Shown in pieces: positions 51,215-59,997 of a stretch of DNA of 64,000 nt. The notes under the pieces were generated by a model, which did not search any database, had not been told where the DNA came from, and saw nothing but the letters and a program-made list of their open reading frames with translations. Origin of the DNA: an uncultured Bacteroidales bacterium (lineage in GTDB: Bacteria > Bacteroidota > Bacteroidia > Bacteroidales > P3); contig ONLW01000004.1 in NCBI GenBank assembly GCA_900318835.1, positions 1 to 64,000 of the forward strand, read 5' to 3'. Each line of letters opens with the position of its first letter. Position 1 is the first letter of the stretch. The translations under genes were made by a program, and so were the position numbers.

Positions 51215-51820
51215 TCAGCAGGAATGCTGCTCTTTGAAACGGCAATTGGCAAGGATGAGGGCATCGTCGGCATTGATGCCGTGGCGGCGGCCCCAGTCGA
51301 CGAGGTCGAAGAGCTTTTGGCCGAACTCTTCTTCGGTCATGTCGGTGGGCTCGGCGGTGTTGTCGGTGTGACCTGCGACTTTCTCCTGCATGCGAATAGC
51401 TTTGACGAGAGAGGGTAGGCTGTCGGGGACGCCCTCAAGGACGTTTTTTCGGCCTTCGCGCATCTTGAGTTGCTCCCAGTTCTCGCCGTGATAGTTCTCC
51501 TTGTCATAGATGAACGGGTGACGGGCTATGAGCTTGTCGCAGATTGTGTTGTAGACATCGGCAGTGGTGAAGAGTCCCTGCTCTTCGGCCAGTTTGCAGT
51601 AGAAGAGGATGTGCATGGCTAGGTCGCCTAGTTCCTTGCGGATATCGTCGGGCGACTGTGCGACGACGGCTTCGGAGAGTTCGTGGACTTCCTCGATTGT
51701 GAGATAGCGGAGACTTTTCATGGTTTGCTCGCGGTCCCACGGGCACTCTTTTCTCAAGGTGTCAAGGATTTCGGAAAGGCGCTTGAAAGCCTCAGATGCG
51801 GTGGACGTCTTCGATTTCAT
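51215..51820 (-). CDS. mazG: Nucleoside triphosphate pyrophosphohydrolase
   Basis: MazG hydrolyses nucleoside triphosphates to monophosphates and lowers (p)ppGpp levels in some bacteria. The first domain shows CPWDREQTMKSL, EEVHELSEAV and KELGDLAMHI, the metal-binding pattern. A second shorter domain follows (TEEEFGQKLFDLVDWGRRHG). I chose the ATG beginning MKSKTSTASEAF; the longer reading extends 80 bp further into rel. The chosen start still overlaps the rel stop by 29 bp. At 201 residues it is shorter than the usual 260-residue form. Placement behind rel is functionally sensible. Confidence 0.9.
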   Translation of the reverse strand: MKSKTSTASEAFKRLSEILDTLRKECPWDREQTMKSLRYLTIEEVHELSEAVVAQSPDDIRKELGDLAMHILFYCKLAEEQGLFTTADVYNTICDKLIARHPFIYDKENYHGENWEQLKMREGRKNVLEGVPDSLPSLVKAIRMQEKVAGHTDNTAEPTDMTEEEFGQKLFDLVDWGRRHGINADDALILANCRFKEQHSC

Positions 51821-53975
51821 CGATGGATTGTAGTTTCTCGATAAGGCCATTAAGTTTCTCCACATCGTTGACATAGAGCATGATGATGCCGCGGACGACA
51901 CCCTCGGAGGTCTCGAGGGTGATGGCTCGCATGTTGAGGTCGAGTTCGTCGGAGATGTGGTGGGTGATTTCCTGAAGGAGACCTTTGCGGTCGATGGCGG
52001 TGAGCGAGATACCGGTGAGGAGCGAGAGCTGCTCGCCGGGGCGCCATTTGGCGCGAATGATATGGTTCTCGTGGTTGGCCATCTCGTTCATGGCCTCGCG
52101 GCAGTTGGTGCGGTGCACCATGATGCGGTCGCCTTTGACGATGCCCACCACCTGGTCACCCTGTACGGGCTTGCAGCATGAAGCGGTCTCAGTGGGCAGG
52201 TTCTCGTATTCTTTGTCGAGGAGGAAGGGAGTGGTGAGTTTCTTATATTGGTCGAGGAAGATGAGGTTGGGCTTGGGACGTGCCTTTCCGAAGCATTCGG
52301 CCACCTGGTGCTCGGTGACGGTGCCTACGGCGATGTCGTAGAGGAGGTCGATGTCGGAGGGGTTGCTGAGGAAGCGCTTGAGCTGCCCCCAGTTCTGTGG
52401 TGTGTCCTTGAGATTTAGGTTTTTGTAGTATTCCTTCAACTTTTTGCGGCCTTCGGCGGAGTGCTCTTTTTTGTGAGCGCGGAGGTAGTCCTTGATGGCC
52501 TCTTTGGCGTGGGGAGTCTGGCAGTCGTTCAGCCATCCCTCGGTGGGGAGGGTGTTGGCGGTGGTGAGCACTTGCACCTGGTCGCCGGTGTGGAGACGTT
52601 CGTTGCGGCTGACGACGCGGGCGTTGACCTTGGCGCCGATGCAGTGGTGGCCAAGGTCAGTATGGATGGCATAGGCGAAGTCGAGCACTGTGCTGCGCGA
52701 GGGCAGGGTGATGGTGCGGCCACGGGGAGTGAAGAGGTATATCTCTTTGGTGTAGAGGCTTTCCTTGAATTCTTCGACGAGGTCGAGGGCGCTCTTGTCG
52801 CTCTGTTCGAGAGAGGTGCGTATCTGCTGCAGCCACTCCTCGACGGGGTTGTGCTCGATGTTCTCCTCGGGATGCGCTTCCTTGTAGAGGAAGTGGGCGG
52901 CCATACCCTTCTCGGCGATGGTGTCCATTCGCTCGGTGCGTATCTGAATCTCGACCCAGGTGCCGATGGGGGTCATGACGGTGGTCTGGAGGCTCTCGTA
53001 GCCGTTGTTCTTGGGGTGGGTAATCCAGTCGCGGAAGCGGGTGGGGTTAGGATCGAACTTCTCTGAGATAAGGGCGTAGACCTTGAAGCACTCCTCTTTC
53101 TCCTTCTCGCGCGGCACACCGCGGAGGATGATGCGCATGGCGTAGAGGTCGAAAATCTCCTCGAAAGAGACGTGCTTGTTCTCAATCTTCTTCCAACAGC
53201 TGTAGACCGACTTGACGCGGGACTTGAGGGTGTACTCATAGCCTGCCTGATCGAGCATCTCGCGCACGGGTACGGTGAGGCACTGCTTGAGTTTCTCCTC
53301 GGTGCCGGTGTTGGCGGCGATTTTGGCGGCGATCTCATTATATTTCTCGGGGTTGGTGTATTTCATCACCAGTTCCTCGAGTTCGGTCTTGATGGTGTAG
53401 AGACCCAGACGGTGTGCTAGGGGGATGTAGAGGTAGGAGGTCTCGGAGGCGATGATGAGCTTCTTGGTGTCCTTCATCGATCCGAGGGTGCGCATGTTGT
53501 GCAGGCGGTCGCAGAGCTTGAGGAAGATGACGTAGGCGTCGTTGCACATCGAGAGCAATATCTTGCGATAGTTCTCGGCCTGTTTGCTCTCCGACTGTTG
53601 GAGGAGCATGACATCCTCAATCTTGGTGACGCCGTCGACGATAATGGCCACGCGGTCGCCGAAGACCATACGGAGTTCGTCGAGGGTGATGTCGGTGTCC
53701 TCTACCACGTCGTGCAGCAGGGCTGCGATGACGGCGATGGGGCCGAGGCCCACCTCCTTGACGGCGATAAGCGCTACTGCCAGAGGGTGGAAGATATAGG
53801 GCTCACCACTTTTGCGACGGGTGCCGGCATGCGCTTTCTTGGCCATTTGAAAGGCACGGAAGATGTCAGCCTCCTCGTTGGGGGTGAGGGGTTTCAAGGC
53901 ACGGCAGGCTTCAATGAGCTCTTTGTATTTGGCCTGTATGTCGCGCTCTTCGCGTGCTTCGTCGATGACGTACAT
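51792..53975 (-). CDS. rel: Bifunctional (p)ppGpp synthetase/hydrolase
   Basis: The 727-residue protein makes and degrades (p)ppGpp. The N-terminal HD hydrolase has HPLAVALI and LLHDVVEDTD. The synthetase carries RVKSVYSCWKK and NNGYESLQTTV, and a TGS domain (LFTPRGRTITLPSRSTVLDF) and a C-terminal ACT domain follow. The active HD motif and the complete synthetase signature suggest a Rel/SpoT-type bifunctional enzyme and not a RelA-type synthetase only. It lies 24 bp downstream of recA and overlaps mazG, giving an operon for DNA repair and the stringent response. Confidence 0.95.
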   Translation of the reverse strand: MYVIDEAREERDIQAKYKELIEACRALKPLTPNEEADIFRAFQMAKKAHAGTRRKSGEPYIFHPLAVALIAVKEVGLGPIAVIAALLHDVVEDTDITLDELRMVFGDRVAIIVDGVTKIEDVMLLQQSESKQAENYRKILLSMCNDAYVIFLKLCDRLHNMRTLGSMKDTKKLIIASETSYLYIPLAHRLGLYTIKTELEELVMKYTNPEKYNEIAAKIAANTGTEEKLKQCLTVPVREMLDQAGYEYTLKSRVKSVYSCWKKIENKHVSFEEIFDLYAMRIILRGVPREKEKEECFKVYALISEKFDPNPTRFRDWITHPKNNGYESLQTTVMTPIGTWVEIQIRTERMDTIAEKGMAAHFLYKEAHPEENIEHNPVEEWLQQIRTSLEQSDKSALDLVEEFKESLYTKEIYLFTPRGRTITLPSRSTVLDFAYAIHTDLGHHCIGAKVNARVVSRNERLHTGDQVQVLTTANTLPTEGWLNDCQTPHAKEAIKDYLRAHKKEHSAEGRKKLKEYYKNLNLKDTPQNWGQLKRFLSNPSDIDLLYDIAVGTVTEHQVAECFGKARPKPNLIFLDQYKKLTTPFLLDKEYENLPTETASCCKPVQGDQVVGIVKGDRIMVHRTNCREAMNEMANHENHIIRAKWRPGEQLSLLTGISLTAIDRKGLLQEITHHISDELDLNMRAITLETSEGVVRGIIMLYVNDVEKLNGLIEKLQSIDEIEDVHRI

Positions 53976-53999
53976 TAATGGTTGCGGGTTACAGAGGAG

Positions 54000-55034
54000 T
54001 TATTCTTCGGAGGCTTGTTTCTCTTTGAGGGCGGTGCGGATCTTGCCTTCGAGCTCGTCGGTGAGTTCGGGGTTGTCTCGCAGGAGTTGCTTGAGGGCCT
54101 CGCGTCCTTGGGCCAGCTTGCTCTCGCCGTAGCTGAACCAGGAGCCGCTCTTGTGGATGATATCGAGGTCGACGCCGAGGTCGATAATCTCACCCAGTTT
54201 GGAGATACCCTCGCCGAACATGAGGTCAAACTCGCACTGGCGGAAGGGAGGGGCTACCTTGTTCTTCACCACACGCACTTTCACGCGGTTACCGATGTTC
54301 TGGTCGCCGTCCTTGATGGCTTGGGTGCGGCGGATGTCGATACGTACGGAGGCGTAGAACTTCAGAGCGTTGCCACCGGTGGTGGTCTCGGGGTTGCCAA
54401 AGAGGACGCCAATCTTCTCGCGCAATTGGTTGATGAAGATGCAGCAGCAGTTAGTCTTGCTGATGGTGGCGGTGAGCTTGCGCATGGCCTGGCTCATGAG
54501 GCGTGCTTGGAGGCCCACCTTGCTGTCGCCCATGTCGCCGTCGATTTCGGCCTTGGGGGTCAGAGCCGCCACGGAGTCGATGACGATGATGTCGATGGCA
54601 CCGGAACGGATGAGGTTGTCAGCAATCTCGAGGGCCTGTTCGCCGTTATCGGGCTGAGAGACAAGGAGATTGTTGATGTCGACGCCCAGTTTCTTGGCAT
54701 AGAAGCTGTCGAAGGCATGTTCGGCATCGATGAAGGCGGCGATGCCGCCGGCTTTCTGGCATTCGGCAATGGCGTGGATGGCCAGGGTGGTCTTACCGGA
54801 GCTCTCGGGACCATAGATCTCGATGACACGGCCACGGGGGAAACCGCCGACACCCAGTGCCATGTCGAGGCTGATGCTGCCAGTGGAGATGACATCGAGT
54901 TGCTCGTCGGGGCGGTCGCCTAGTTTCATGATGGAGCCCTTGCCATAGCTCTTCTCTATCTTGTCAAGGGTGCTTTGGAGGATTTTCAGTTTTTCCATCT
55001 TCAGGGCATCGGCTTCGTTCACTTCTTTTGCCAT
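54000..55034 (-). CDS. recA: Recombinase RecA
   Basis: RecA drives homologous recombination and the SOS response. Walker A is GPESSGKTT near residue 70, and [10 protein letters not shown] is Walker [26 protein letters not shown] covers the L2 and C-terminal core, and the acidic tail ends KEKQASEE. I preferred the ATG starting MAKEVNE; three codons upstream an in-frame TTG is possible. I did not find a convincing LexA operator. The protein is full length and looks functional. Confidence 0.97.
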   Translation of the reverse strand: MAKEVNEADALKMEKLKILQSTLDKIEKSYGKGSIMKLGDRPDEQLDVISTGSISLDMALGVGGFPRGRVIEIYGPESSGKTTLAIHAIAECQKAGGIAAFIDAEHAFDSFYAKKLGVDINNLLVSQPDNGEQALEIADNLIRSGAIDIIVIDSVAALTPKAEIDGDMGDSKVGLQARLMSQAMRKLTATISKTNCCCIFINQLREKIGVLFGNPETTTGGNALKFYASVRIDIRRTQAIKDGDQNIGNRVKVRVVKNKVAPPFRQCEFDLMFGEGISKLGEIIDLGVDLDIIHKSGSWFSYGESKLAQGREALKQLLRDNPELTDELEGKIRTALKEKQASEE

Positions 55035-55079
55035 AATGTTCAAGTATTTAGGTTATTATTTATTATTATTCGATAGGTG

Positions 55080-55110
55080 CAAATATACAAAAATAATTCC
55101 AACCTGCCAA
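55080..55110 (-). promoter_or_regulatory. recA promoter
   Basis: On the minus strand TATATTTG (55080-55087) follows TTGG (55107-55110) with a 19-bp spacer. The -33 element differs from TTTG at one base. The leader is about 40 nt. Confidence 0.65.
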
Positions 55111-55119
55111 GCTTTTTTG

Positions 55120-56253
55120 TCAACGTACTGACTTGTAGAGTCTTCTCTTTAGCTCACGGATACGGAGGGCGGACTGGATGATGCGGTTGGAGTCGACGGT
55201 GCCGTTGGCAACAAATTTTTTGATAATTTTCACTACCTTGGGTACGATATCGGGGTCATAGCCGTGGCTGCCGTTGTTGCTGAGGCAGAGGAGGTCAGCA
55301 CCAGCCTCGAGGGCCATGCGAATGGTCTGTTCAAGGTTGTATTGTCCGACGATGGCGCCCATGGCTAGGTCATCGGTGACTATCACTCCGGAGAAGTGCA
55401 GGCTGTCGCGCAGGTAGGATGTGATACGCGGCGAGAGGGATGCGGGCAGACCCGAAGGGTCGAGTTGGCGGTTGATGACATGGGCTGTCATCACCATGTC
55501 AGGCTCCAAGTTTGCGAGTTCGCTGTAGGGGACGAGTTCGTGGTGTTTCCATGTCTTGGTGACATCGACGAGACCTTTGTGCGTGTCGCCCTTGGCGCTG
55601 CCGTGGCCGGGGAAATGCTTCAGACAACTAGCCACGCCTTGCGCGCGTTGCTCGTCCATCCAGATGGCACAGCACTTGGTCACCATCAAGGTATCGGCCG
55701 AGAAGGAACGGCCTAGGCCGCCGATGACGGGGCAGGAGGGATTGACGTTGACGTCGGCCACGGGGGCGAAGTTAAGGTTGATGCCGAGATTGTGGAGCAT
55801 CTCGGCCGTCAGGCGTGCATAATAGCGCACGGTGTCAAGTCCTTTCTCGGCGCTCTTTTGTGCCGACAGAATGTTGGGGAAGCCATAGCGCGTACTGAGG
55901 CGGCTAACGTTGCCTCCCTCTTGGTCGATGCCTATGAGCAGGGTGGGGGAGAGGCTGTGCAACTGGGAGCAGAGGGCTTTCACCTGTTGGGCACTCTTGA
56001 TGTTGCGGCCACGGGTGCCTGTGGGGGCATCGTAGTCGAAGAGGATGACGCTGCCCACGTGGTAGTCACGAATGTCGCGCCAGATGTGGTTGGTGTTGTC
56101 AATCTCCGTGCCGCGGAAACCCACCAGTAACATCTCGCCGATGGCCTCGTCGAGGGTAATCTGATTATTCTGAGTGTTCTGAATATTCTGATTGCTCCGA
56201 TTGTTACAGGCCAGCAACCCCAGTAAAGCGGTGATAAAGAGTATTGTTTTCAT
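55120..56253 (-). CDS. Glycoside hydrolase family 3 lipoprotein (beta-N-acetylhexosaminidase-like)
   Basis: The 377-residue protein has a lipoprotein signal (MKTILFITALLGLLAC) and then an Asn/Gln linker (NIQNTQNNQ) encoded by short imperfect repeats. The GH3 barrel shows LLIGIDQEGGNVSRL and FAPVADVNVNP, the KHFPGHGSAKGDTHKGL loop typical of NagZ (catalytic Asp/His pair in GDTH), and VIVTDDLAMGAI with the nucleophile Asp. The lack of a second GH3 domain fits NagZ-type enzymes. Membrane anchoring suggests action on exported or incoming muropeptides and glycans. It overlaps recR by 4 bp. Confidence 0.88.
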   Translation of the reverse strand: MKTILFITALLGLLACNNRSNQNIQNTQNNQITLDEAIGEMLLVGFRGTEIDNTNHIWRDIRDYHVGSVILFDYDAPTGTRGRNIKSAQQVKALCSQLHSLSPTLLIGIDQEGGNVSRLSTRYGFPNILSAQKSAEKGLDTVRYYARLTAEMLHNLGINLNFAPVADVNVNPSCPVIGGLGRSFSADTLMVTKCCAIWMDEQRAQGVASCLKHFPGHGSAKGDTHKGLVDVTKTWKHHELVPYSELANLEPDMVMTAHVINRQLDPSGLPASLSPRITSYLRDSLHFSGVIVTDDLAMGAIVGQYNLEQTIRMALEAGADLLCLSNNGSHGYDPDIVPKVVKIIKKFVANGTVDSNRIIQSALRIRELKRRLYKSVR

Positions 56254-56864
56254 CCTTCAAATGGTATTCTGTGCATGATGCTGCGGCCGAGGGTGATTTC
56301 GTCGGCGTATTCGAGGCTGTCGCCTACGGCGACACCGCGGGCCAGTGTGGTGACTTTTACTCCCAAGGGTTGCAACTGCTTGTTGATATAGTAGTTGGTG
56401 GTGTCGCCCTCCATGGTGGTGGGAAGGGCTAGGATGACCTCCTCAACAGGGTAGGGGTCTCCGGTCTGCACACGGCGGATGAGCGAGTCTATCTCCACGT
56501 CATGGACGCCGATGCCGTCGATGGGCGAGATGACGCCACCTAGCACATGGTAGAGGCCGCGGTACTGTTGTGTGTTTTCTACAGCCATCACGTCCTGCAC
56601 ATTCTCCACCACACAGACGATTCCCCGCTGCCTCTTTTCAGACGAACAGATGGGGCACACCTCGGTGTCGCTGACGTTGTGGCAGTGGCGGCAGTGGTGC
56701 AGGTGGGTCTTCAGGCGCATTAAACTTTCGCTGAGGTCATGTACCTTCGCCTCTTCCTCGTTCATGAGAAAGAGGGCGTAGCGCAGTGCCGACCGCTTGC
56801 CCACGCCGGGCAGGCTTGAAAGTTGCTCTACGGCCTCTTCCAGTATCTTCGATGGCAAATTCAT
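56250..56864 (-). CDS. recR: Recombination mediator RecR
   Basis: RecR works with RecO (and RecF) to load RecA at gaps. The helix-hairpin-helix LSSLPGVGKRSALRYA, the zinc motif CRHCHNVSDTEVCPIC, and the Toprim segment VVENVQDVMAVE are clear. The length of 204 residues is normal. It is coupled to the GH3 gene downstream by a 4-bp overlap and lies 7 bp after the HepT-like gene. Confidence 0.96.
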   Translation of the reverse strand: MNLPSKILEEAVEQLSSLPGVGKRSALRYALFLMNEEEAKVHDLSESLMRLKTHLHHCRHCHNVSDTEVCPICSSEKRQRGIVCVVENVQDVMAVENTQQYRGLYHVLGGVISPIDGIGVHDVEIDSLIRRVQTGDPYPVEEVILALPTTMEGDTTNYYINKQLQPLGVKVTTLARGVAVGDSLEYADEITLGRSIMHRIPFEG

Positions 56865-56871
56865 CTATCAT

Positions 56872-57240
56872 TTATTTTGAAGACCATTGTTCCCAGTCAA
56901 TGGTAGAAAGGTAGAGGTCTATAGATTTCTTTAGTTCAGGTATTTCTGAATGTAGAACATCAAAGACTGTTCCTTCGTCGACATTGAAATATTCGTGAAC
57001 TAGGAAGTTTCGCATACCAGCGATATTGCGCCATTCTACTTCGGGATGAGCCTGTTTGAAATCTTCAGTCAGCATGCGAGCTGCCTCTCCGATAATCTCG
57101 ATGTTTTTAACAATTCCATAATAACGAAGGATATCTTTCCTCAACTCGTCTTCCGGCAGACTGCCTGCATGTTTTTGCAGCCGAATTATTGCTTCTGCGA
57201 TATGTTCCAGCCGCATTTTGTCTCTACAGTGCTCTCTCAT
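56872..57240 (-). CDS. hepT: HepT-like (DUF86) toxin
   Basis: The 122-residue all-helical protein has the R-x4-6-H-x-Y signature of HepT toxins in R77NFLVHEY84. In characterised pairs HepT is an RNase-like HEPN toxin that is neutralised when the MntA partner adds AMP to the tyrosine. Its start overlaps the MntA gene by 17 bp, the usual order. The pair heads an operon with recR and the GH3 gene, so it may be under strong transcriptional coupling. Confidence 0.88.
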   Translation of the reverse strand: MREHCRDKMRLEHIAEAIIRLQKHAGSLPEDELRKDILRYYGIVKNIEIIGEAARMLTEDFKQAHPEVEWRNIAGMRNFLVHEYFNVDEGTVFDVLHSEIPELKKSIDLYLSTIDWEQWSSK

Positions 57241-57523
57241 ACATCAATATTTTATCATTATCTACTGATTGGCGGGCAAAGGGGAGCAACCCTTTTTCTG
57301 TGACAAGGTCAACGTTCTTACCTAATAAATCCTGCAAATCAAGTCGCATCCCGCTGAGTTTGAAAAGTCCCACATGGGCATTCCTGTCAAGGGAAACCAT
57401 GATATCAACATCACTATCCTCGCGTTGTTCTCCCCGGGCATAAGATCCGAAAAGCCACGCTTTCAGGACGGGCTGCGACGCGAAGTAATCGGCGATGGTT
57501 TGTTGTATTTGTTGTATGCTCAT
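57224..57523 (-). CDS. mntA: MntA-like nucleotidyltransferase antitoxin
   Basis: The 99-residue protein contains GSYARGEQREDSDVD at residues 26-40, the GSx10DxD nucleotidyltransferase motif of MntA. I chose the ATG that starts MSIQQIQQ; an upstream in-frame ATG adds nine residues that run towards the terminator of the previous gene. It should add AMP to the HepT partner and block it. The two genes overlap and are read together. Confidence 0.88.
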   Translation of the reverse strand: MSIQQIQQTIADYFASQPVLKAWLFGSYARGEQREDSDVDIMVSLDRNAHVGLFKLSGMRLDLQDLLGKNVDLVTEKGLLPFARQSVDNDKILMYERAL

Positions 57524-57538
57524 AATACTATAAATAAC

Positions 57539-57570
57539 GAGCGGCGGCACAATTTATTGTGCCGCCGCTC
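57539..57570 (-). terminator. Terminator between the small peptide gene and mntA
   Basis: Perfect 14-bp arms (GAGCGGCGGCACAA and complement) with a 4-nt loop. A T-rich stretch follows on the minus strand. It closes the surface protein/small peptide transcript only 16 bp before the mntA start. Confidence 0.85.
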
Positions 57571-57592
57571 AAAATAGTTGTCCCTATGATGG

Positions 57593-57778
57593 TTAGTCCC
57601 AAAACTCGCTGCCAGTGGTCCAGTTGTCGTGCAGGGTGTAGTCTTCCACCTGACCGGTAGAGAGTAGGCTAATGTCCCAAAAAGAGAGCATTGAGAGGGT
57701 GCTCGCGGCGTATCCTTGCTCCACCTTGAATGTCGCCACCGTCAGTTGTGGCGCGATATATTGTTTCTTGGTTTCCAT
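57593..57778 (-). CDS. Small peptide of the KKQYxAP family, copy B
   Basis: The 61-residue product begins METKKQYIAPQLTVATFK, then VEQGYAAS, and ends SEFWD. It matches the peptide at 40297-40485 over the first 25 residues, while the C-terminal half differs. The gene follows the GLUG/fimbrillin-like lipoprotein gene by 7 bp and is closed by a strong hairpin, so the two are co-transcribed. It has no signal peptide or membrane segment. The conserved front and variable back could suit a leader-core peptide, but I see no modifying enzyme nearby. Confidence 0.7.
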   Translation of the reverse strand: METKKQYIAPQLTVATFKVEQGYAASTLSMLSFWDISLLSTGQVEDYTLHDNWTTGSEFWD

Positions 57779-57785
57779 GATTCTA

Positions 57786-59579
57786 TCAGTTTTGGGTTAT
57801 TGTCAATCCACTTACATCCACACCGGCCTTCGTGTTGTAACCAGGTGAAACTAGACCTGCGATGTTACTACCACTGCTAAACGATATGTTTCCAGTAATA
57901 GTGGTATTTACCGCGGTGACATTGTTATAATAGTAGCTGTCATTTATTATGCCGCCGAACCTTCTTGTAGCATTCCCTACATTGAAGTCCATCGTTCCAA
58001 AGTTAACAGAAACACTATTTAACAGTATAGAGGCACTATTGCTATACACCTGTCCGACAATACCACCAATGTTAACTACGCCGCCCGATTTATGTGTAAA
58101 CTCTTGGTCGGCGGCAAAGGTAACACTACTATTTGTGATGTTCACGGTACCATTCAATCTTCCAACAAATCCTCCTAGACAATAATCATGATGATTGCTC
58201 GTAGTATTCCCGTAATAATTCACCTCTCTGAAACCATTGACAGTAACATTATCAATGGAACAATCGGCAGAAAGCCAACCAACGATGGCTCCGCAATAGG
58301 CTTGGTTATCAATGCTGTTTCTCGTCTTCACAATAAGATTGTCGAATGTAATGTTCTTAAAGGAAACTGTAGAACCATAGCATGTTGCAAAGACACCCCA
58401 ATAGGCAGGCCATTCTGAATCAGCTGTCCCGGTTACTGTAAGGTTGCTAATGATATGGTTCCCACCATTGAATTCGCCCCAGAAGCCTTCAATAGCAGTA
58501 AAATAGATGCCCGACATATCAATATCATTTGTCACATAGTAGTTTGCATTCATGTATTTAAGGCTGTTATATTCCCATCGACGAGTATAGGTGTCTCCGT
58601 CTTCACGGTATTCGGTTCCACAGATGGCATTAGACATTAATTGAAAATCTTGGGGCGTGCTGATTTGGTAGTATGTCTTGCCTCCAATAACAGTGGTTGG
58701 GAAGAGGGCCGAGGTTGTGACTCCTGTCTGCCCTTCGTTGAGGTCGACTGATACCACACCCATCACACCGCGGCCAAGATGACCACCGGTGGTCTGTGTG
58801 CGCTCGAAGGTGTATTTGGTACCTTCTTTATGGGCTTCTACCCTTACGGTGAAGTTGACATCTCCCGTCAGAACGGGAATAGGTATCTGCACCGTGCCGA
58901 GTTTGCCGCCAATCATTGTCACCGTGTTATTGGCAGAGGCATTGGTGGCCGAAGAACACACACCGTCGATATCAGAAAGGTCGAACGTCATCGGACCGCT
59001 CATTACACGGTTCTGTGTAGTACCCACAATGATACGGTCGATAACGATACCACTGGGGCCACTGATTTGCACATTGAGAGCACCTGTGAGATGTCTCAGC
59101 GTGACTCTGCCACCTGATGCATCGCCCCAATAGACCATCGGCGCATTGAGCACCTGACCTAAAGTGTTGTTTCCGTTCAGTATTCTTGCTTCGGAAAACT
59201 GATAAGTGGATGGCATATCTAGGGTTACAATATTGCCCGTACGACTCTGATATATCGACGAGGGGAATACAATGTAATACTCGTCTGCCGAGAACTCGCC
59301 ATCTACATAGGCTATCTCCGCTCCGCTGATGACTTCGCCCCCGATTCTTCCCATGGAGGTTCCGCTGACAGCGATGGTGGCCTCCTCGCCATTGATGTTC
59401 ACTTTGTCACCTTCCTGCCAGTAGGAATATACGCCGTTTACAGTCATCTTGGTGCCGTTGCCACCCATGCCTTCGGCTGTCAACTCTAGACGGCCATTGA
59501 GGCTGTCTTTCTGGCAGGCGGCGAGGAGGGCGACAAGGGTGAGACCGACAGCCAGCATTTTGTTCATTGCTCTATTCAT
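57786..59579 (-). CDS. Fimbrillin-like/GLUG surface lipoprotein
   Basis: I start at MNRAMNKMLAVGLTLVALLA, a lipoprotein signal with lipobox LLAAC; a start four codons later is possible. Residues about 25-300 resemble the N-terminal domain of fimbrillin-like proteins (TKMTVNGVYSYWQEGDKV, then VRLRHLTGALNVQISG-like strands). Residues about 310-590 contain GLUG-type repeats (GGFVGRLNGTVNITN, GGIVGQVYSNS, AGLVSPGY). The product is probably displayed on the outer surface as an adhesin or fimbrial accessory protein. A leader of about 290 nt separates it from its likely promoter. Confidence 0.8.
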   Translation of the reverse strand: MNRAMNKMLAVGLTLVALLAACQKDSLNGRLELTAEGMGGNGTKMTVNGVYSYWQEGDKVNINGEEATIAVSGTSMGRIGGEVISGAEIAYVDGEFSADEYYIVFPSSIYQSRTGNIVTLDMPSTYQFSEARILNGNNTLGQVLNAPMVYWGDASGGRVTLRHLTGALNVQISGPSGIVIDRIIVGTTQNRVMSGPMTFDLSDIDGVCSSATNASANNTVTMIGGKLGTVQIPIPVLTGDVNFTVRVEAHKEGTKYTFERTQTTGGHLGRGVMGVVSVDLNEGQTGVTTSALFPTTVIGGKTYYQISTPQDFQLMSNAICGTEYREDGDTYTRRWEYNSLKYMNANYYVTNDIDMSGIYFTAIEGFWGEFNGGNHIISNLTVTGTADSEWPAYWGVFATCYGSTVSFKNITFDNLIVKTRNSIDNQAYCGAIVGWLSADCSIDNVTVNGFREVNYYGNTTSNHHDYCLGGFVGRLNGTVNITNSSVTFAADQEFTHKSGGVVNIGGIVGQVYSNSASILLNSVSVNFGTMDFNVGNATRRFGGIINDSYYYNNVTAVNTTITGNISFSSGSNIAGLVSPGYNTKAGVDVSGLTITQN

Positions 59580-59878
59580 TGCAATAGAATAATCTGCTGC
59601 GGGCCCGCGCAAACATGATACAACGAAGAAAGTGGAGCCATCCATTTATGTCTCTATCTTCTTGTGTGAGGGTCTCGACTCCCTGTAAAACGAATATAAA
59701 GGTGTAGTGAATCGCTCCACACGAGGATGTATTATAGGTACAATACACTCCATGGGAGCATTTCGGAACTCCTTTATTCCTAGTTTTACAGTTGTGTAAG
59801 TTGTCGAGATTCACACAATCGGAATAAGGCGAAAATGCGCTTTCTTTCGGCAAGCCGCTCTCTTGCGGTTTGCAGGTG
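59580..59878 (-). other. Long untranslated leader of the fimbrillin-like gene
   Basis: About 290 bases separate the predicted transcription start from the start codon. Possible short hairpins occur, but I recognise no riboswitch class and no convincing gene. A control element, or invertible-promoter remnants, cannot be judged by eye. Confidence 0.4.
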
Positions 59879-59909
59879 CAAAGGTACAAACTTTTTCCCA
59901 CCCCACCAA
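59879..59909 (-). promoter_or_regulatory. Promoter of the fimbrillin-like gene
   Basis: On the minus strand TACCTTTG (59879-59886) follows TTGG (59906-59909) with a 19-bp spacer; the -33 element differs from TTTG at one base. Confidence 0.65.
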
Positions 59910-59945
59910 GAAAAAAATATAGGTGGTTGAATTTCAGCATTTAAC

Positions 59946-59978
59946 AGAGGTGGCCGCGCCTTCGGCGCGGCCACCTCT
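59946..59978 (-). terminator. Terminator of the phosphohexomutase gene
   Basis: Perfect 15-bp GC-rich arms (AGAGGTGGCCGCGCC and complement) with a 3-nt loop, located 20 bp after the stop. The minus-strand tail reads GTTAAATG, so the T run is weak, but the stem is very strong. Confidence 0.75.
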
Positions 59979-59997
59979 TATCTAATGGTACACTGGC

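Noticed and set aside
56159..56205. Short quasi-repeats in the linker of the GH3 lipoprotein as a switching tract
   Set aside because: Units are imperfect and encode an Asn/Gln linker after the lipobox. They are too diverged to suggest slippage.
59572..59940. 122-codon frame in the leader of the fimbrillin-like gene
   Set aside because: Cys-rich translation with no domain, overlapping the predicted promoter and the start of the real gene. I treat the region as untranslated.
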